The position numbers and the translations under genes were made by a program. Positions 5,738-7,081 of a stretch of DNA of 7,081 bases are shown here, one piece after another. A model generated the notes under the pieces. It saw only the letters and a list, made by a program, of their open reading frames with translations. It had not been told where the DNA came from and ran no database searches. Source of the stretch: Promethearchaeota archaeon CR_4 (GTDB lineage Archaea; Asgardarchaeota; Lokiarchaeia; Sigyniarchaeales; CR-4); the NCBI GenBank assembly GCA_001940655.1, contig MBAA01000214.1, forward strand, positions 1 to 7,081, read 5' to 3'. How positions within the stretch are numbered: the stretch's first letter is position 1; every line of letters begins with the position of its first letter.

Positions 5738-7081
5738 ATGATGGGACAACTGATTCAAATTTGGCAGCGGAAAGGAAATAATATCATTTACTTTCTCATT
5801 TTTGGATGCTCTCTTCCGATCTTTCTAGCCCTCACATTCATATATTACTGGTACGATTTTGATACTGCATATTATGCTCTGTCCTTGGAGAAGAATTCCT
5901 CCTGGATTTGGCCCTATCTAACCATAAACCTCGAAAACTTGATGTTTACGGGATTTAACGCAATTCTGAGTCCACTTGGAGTTTCCCCCTACTGGGCGAT
6001 AACCATTCTCACTAGCGTGTTTGCCTCCTTATCTCTTGTAGTGATGTATGCGTTGGCCTTCCAACTCTTGAAGGATCGCCGCTGGGCATTTATTGCAGTA
6101 ATTTTGTATTTCTTTAATTGGTCATTTATGATGGCGGTAAAGTCGAGCTCTAACAAAACTATCGTATCGTTCTTCACGCTCTTATTTTTCTGGTACCTCA
6201 CGCGGATCTATCAGGCAAAACAATACAATTTTAAACATCTAAGTATATTAGGATTAATTTTCGGGTTGACTCTCGCGTCTCATATCAGCTCCATCCTTTT
6301 AGCCCCATGTTTCATCCTCCTCTTCTTTCAAATGATGAAGTTCCAAAAAGAGAAGAATCGACAATCGGGAGATCTTGTGCTAAATCAATCATCGAATACC
6401 CCAGCGGAAAACCTCATAACAACAAGTTCTATGCCACGTAAGGAACGAAATTTCCGCCATTTTTGGCACCAGATAAAAAATCCCCTGCTAGATATTTTTT
6501 TGGCTCTACTGATTTGTTTTTGGGTATGGATCGGATTCATCCTATTGACCTTCTTAATAATGGCGCCTGGACGGGAGCTAGAATTGCTCTTCTCCCTTTC
6601 TCCCAAGTTTTTCTTTCAAACGGTACATACTGATTTCTTTGAATGGGAAGGATCCGGAGCATCGTTGACATTCCGGTCCTCGCAGGGATTTCTCATGGAT
6701 TTATGGTTAGGATTTCTTTTTACGTTCTATGGAATGGAGGCATTACCGCCAGGTACAGAGGGGGTCTTGATCATTCTCCATATTTGTATTATGCTCTTCA
6801 TTTTCGCGCATGGATATAGATGTCTCCTCAAGAAAAACTCCCATCTCGCAATGAGTTTAATCCCCTTGCTGGCTTGGGTTTTAGTTTACGAGACATACGA
6901 GCCAGAGCGCTGGACGTGGGTTGTCATAATAACCCCCTTATTAGGTGCCTTGGGACTTCAAAAATTCTTTGCACGAATAAAACAAATACACGTATCCACG
7001 GTTACTAGTCCGCGACAAGTAATGAAGAAATTTATCAAGAAAAACTCCCCAGCAATCTTTACAGGTATTCTCATCTTTTTC
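5738..7081 (+). CDS. Polytopic membrane protein, probable GT-C glycosyltransferase (partial)
   Basis: The frame is open from 5738 to the window edge: 448 codons with no stop, so the 3' end is missing. Residue numbers use M1 at 5738. A first helix (about 16-38) leads into an outside loop that begins YDFDTAYYA, giving an acidic DxD pair at D40 and D42 where GT-C enzymes such as the ArnT/PMT-like group carry their catalytic acid. Then come helices at about 87-112, 116-134, 141-158 and a long one at about 168-200, a charged loop (about 201-248, many K, R, E, Q, N), and further helices. The segment YEPERWTWVVIITPLL (E390, R391) resembles the 'RY...P' region late in these enzymes. The family transfers sugars from polyprenyl-phosphate donors to protein or lipid on the outer membrane face; donor and acceptor cannot be told here. 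Start choice: 5741 is equally close, and 5711 is in frame and adds 9 residues but precedes the expected transcription start. It could also be a membrane protein of another class. Confidence 0.8.
   Translation, partial: MMGQLIQIWQRKGNNIIYFLIFGCSLPIFLALTFIYYWYDFDTAYYALSLEKNSSWIWPYLTINLENLMFTGFNAILSPLGVSPYWAITILTSVFASLSLVVMYALAFQLLKDRRWAFIAVILYFFNWSFMMAVKSSSNKTIVSFFTLLFFWYLTRIYQAKQYNFKHLSILGLIFGLTLASHISSILLAPCFILLFFQMMKFQKEKNRQSGDLVLNQSSNTPAENLITTSSMPRKERNFRHFWHQIKNPLLDIFLALLICFWVWIGFILLTFLIMAPGRELELLFSLSPKFFFQTVHTDFFEWEGSGASLTFRSSQGFLMDLWLGFLFTFYGMEALPPGTEGVLIILHICIMLFIFAHGYRCLLKKNSHLAMSLIPLLAWVLVYETYEPERWTWVVIITPLLGALGLQKFFARIKQIHVSTVTSPRQVMKKFIKKNSPAIFTGILIFF

Noticed and set aside
6820..7008. 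Plus-strand 62-codon frame inside the GT-C-like gene
   Set aside because: The overlapping frame carries continuous membrane helices from 5738 to the window end, so this one is a shadow.
1..7081. CRISPR arrays, insertion sequences, tRNA or rRNA genes, defence systems
   Set aside because: I saw no regularly spaced repeats, transposase motifs, cloverleaf patterns or conserved rRNA segments, and none of the four genes belongs to a known defence family.

Overview
The window is about 7.1 kb of what looks like archaeal DNA, judged from its signals and not from any search. AT-rich TATA-like boxes sit about 27-31 bases ahead of two start codons that have no Shine-Dalgarno sequence. Genes end in U-rich runs, not GC hairpins. 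Two different predicted surface proteins have the archaeal layout of ectodomain, one C-terminal membrane helix and a short basic tail. Base composition is moderate and all frames read with standard stops. An Asgard-type archaeon would fit the style of the large secreted protein, but nothing here proves the lineage.

Layout. (1) 1-120 is a leader with a possible promoter and a Shine-Dalgarno site, plus unresolved ends of upstream reading frames. (2) 121-2388 (+) is a 755-residue secreted, membrane-anchored surface protein of unknown family. (3) 2398-2419 is a U-rich terminator. (4) 2536-3876 (+) is a DUF1015-family protein, with clear signatures and probably leaderless. (5) 3884-3934 holds U-rich terminators. 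(6) 3984-5399 (+) is a metallophosphoesterase with three N-terminal membrane helices, a purple-acid-phosphatase-like fibronectin III domain and a complete metal site; its catalytic part should face outside. (7) 5400-5737 is a 338-base gap. It holds the C-terminal 64 codons of a minus-strand surface protein whose body is missing, plus terminators on both strands and the promoter of the next gene. (8) 5738-7081 (+) is a polytopic membrane protein resembling GT-C glycosyltransferases, cut off by the window edge.

How the parts fit. Each plus-strand gene seems to have its own promoter and terminator, so this looks like a neighbourhood and not an operon. Three of the four intact genes and the gene remnant concern the cell envelope: a sequon-rich surface protein, an outward-facing phosphoesterase, and a probable lipid-linked-sugar transferase. 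The DUF1015 protein is a cytosolic outlier. I found no CRISPR array, insertion sequence, tRNA or rRNA, and no convincing new multi-gene system. The most interesting points are the truncated minus-strand gene, the uncharacterised surface protein with its cysteine cluster, and the membrane-tethered phosphoesterase.
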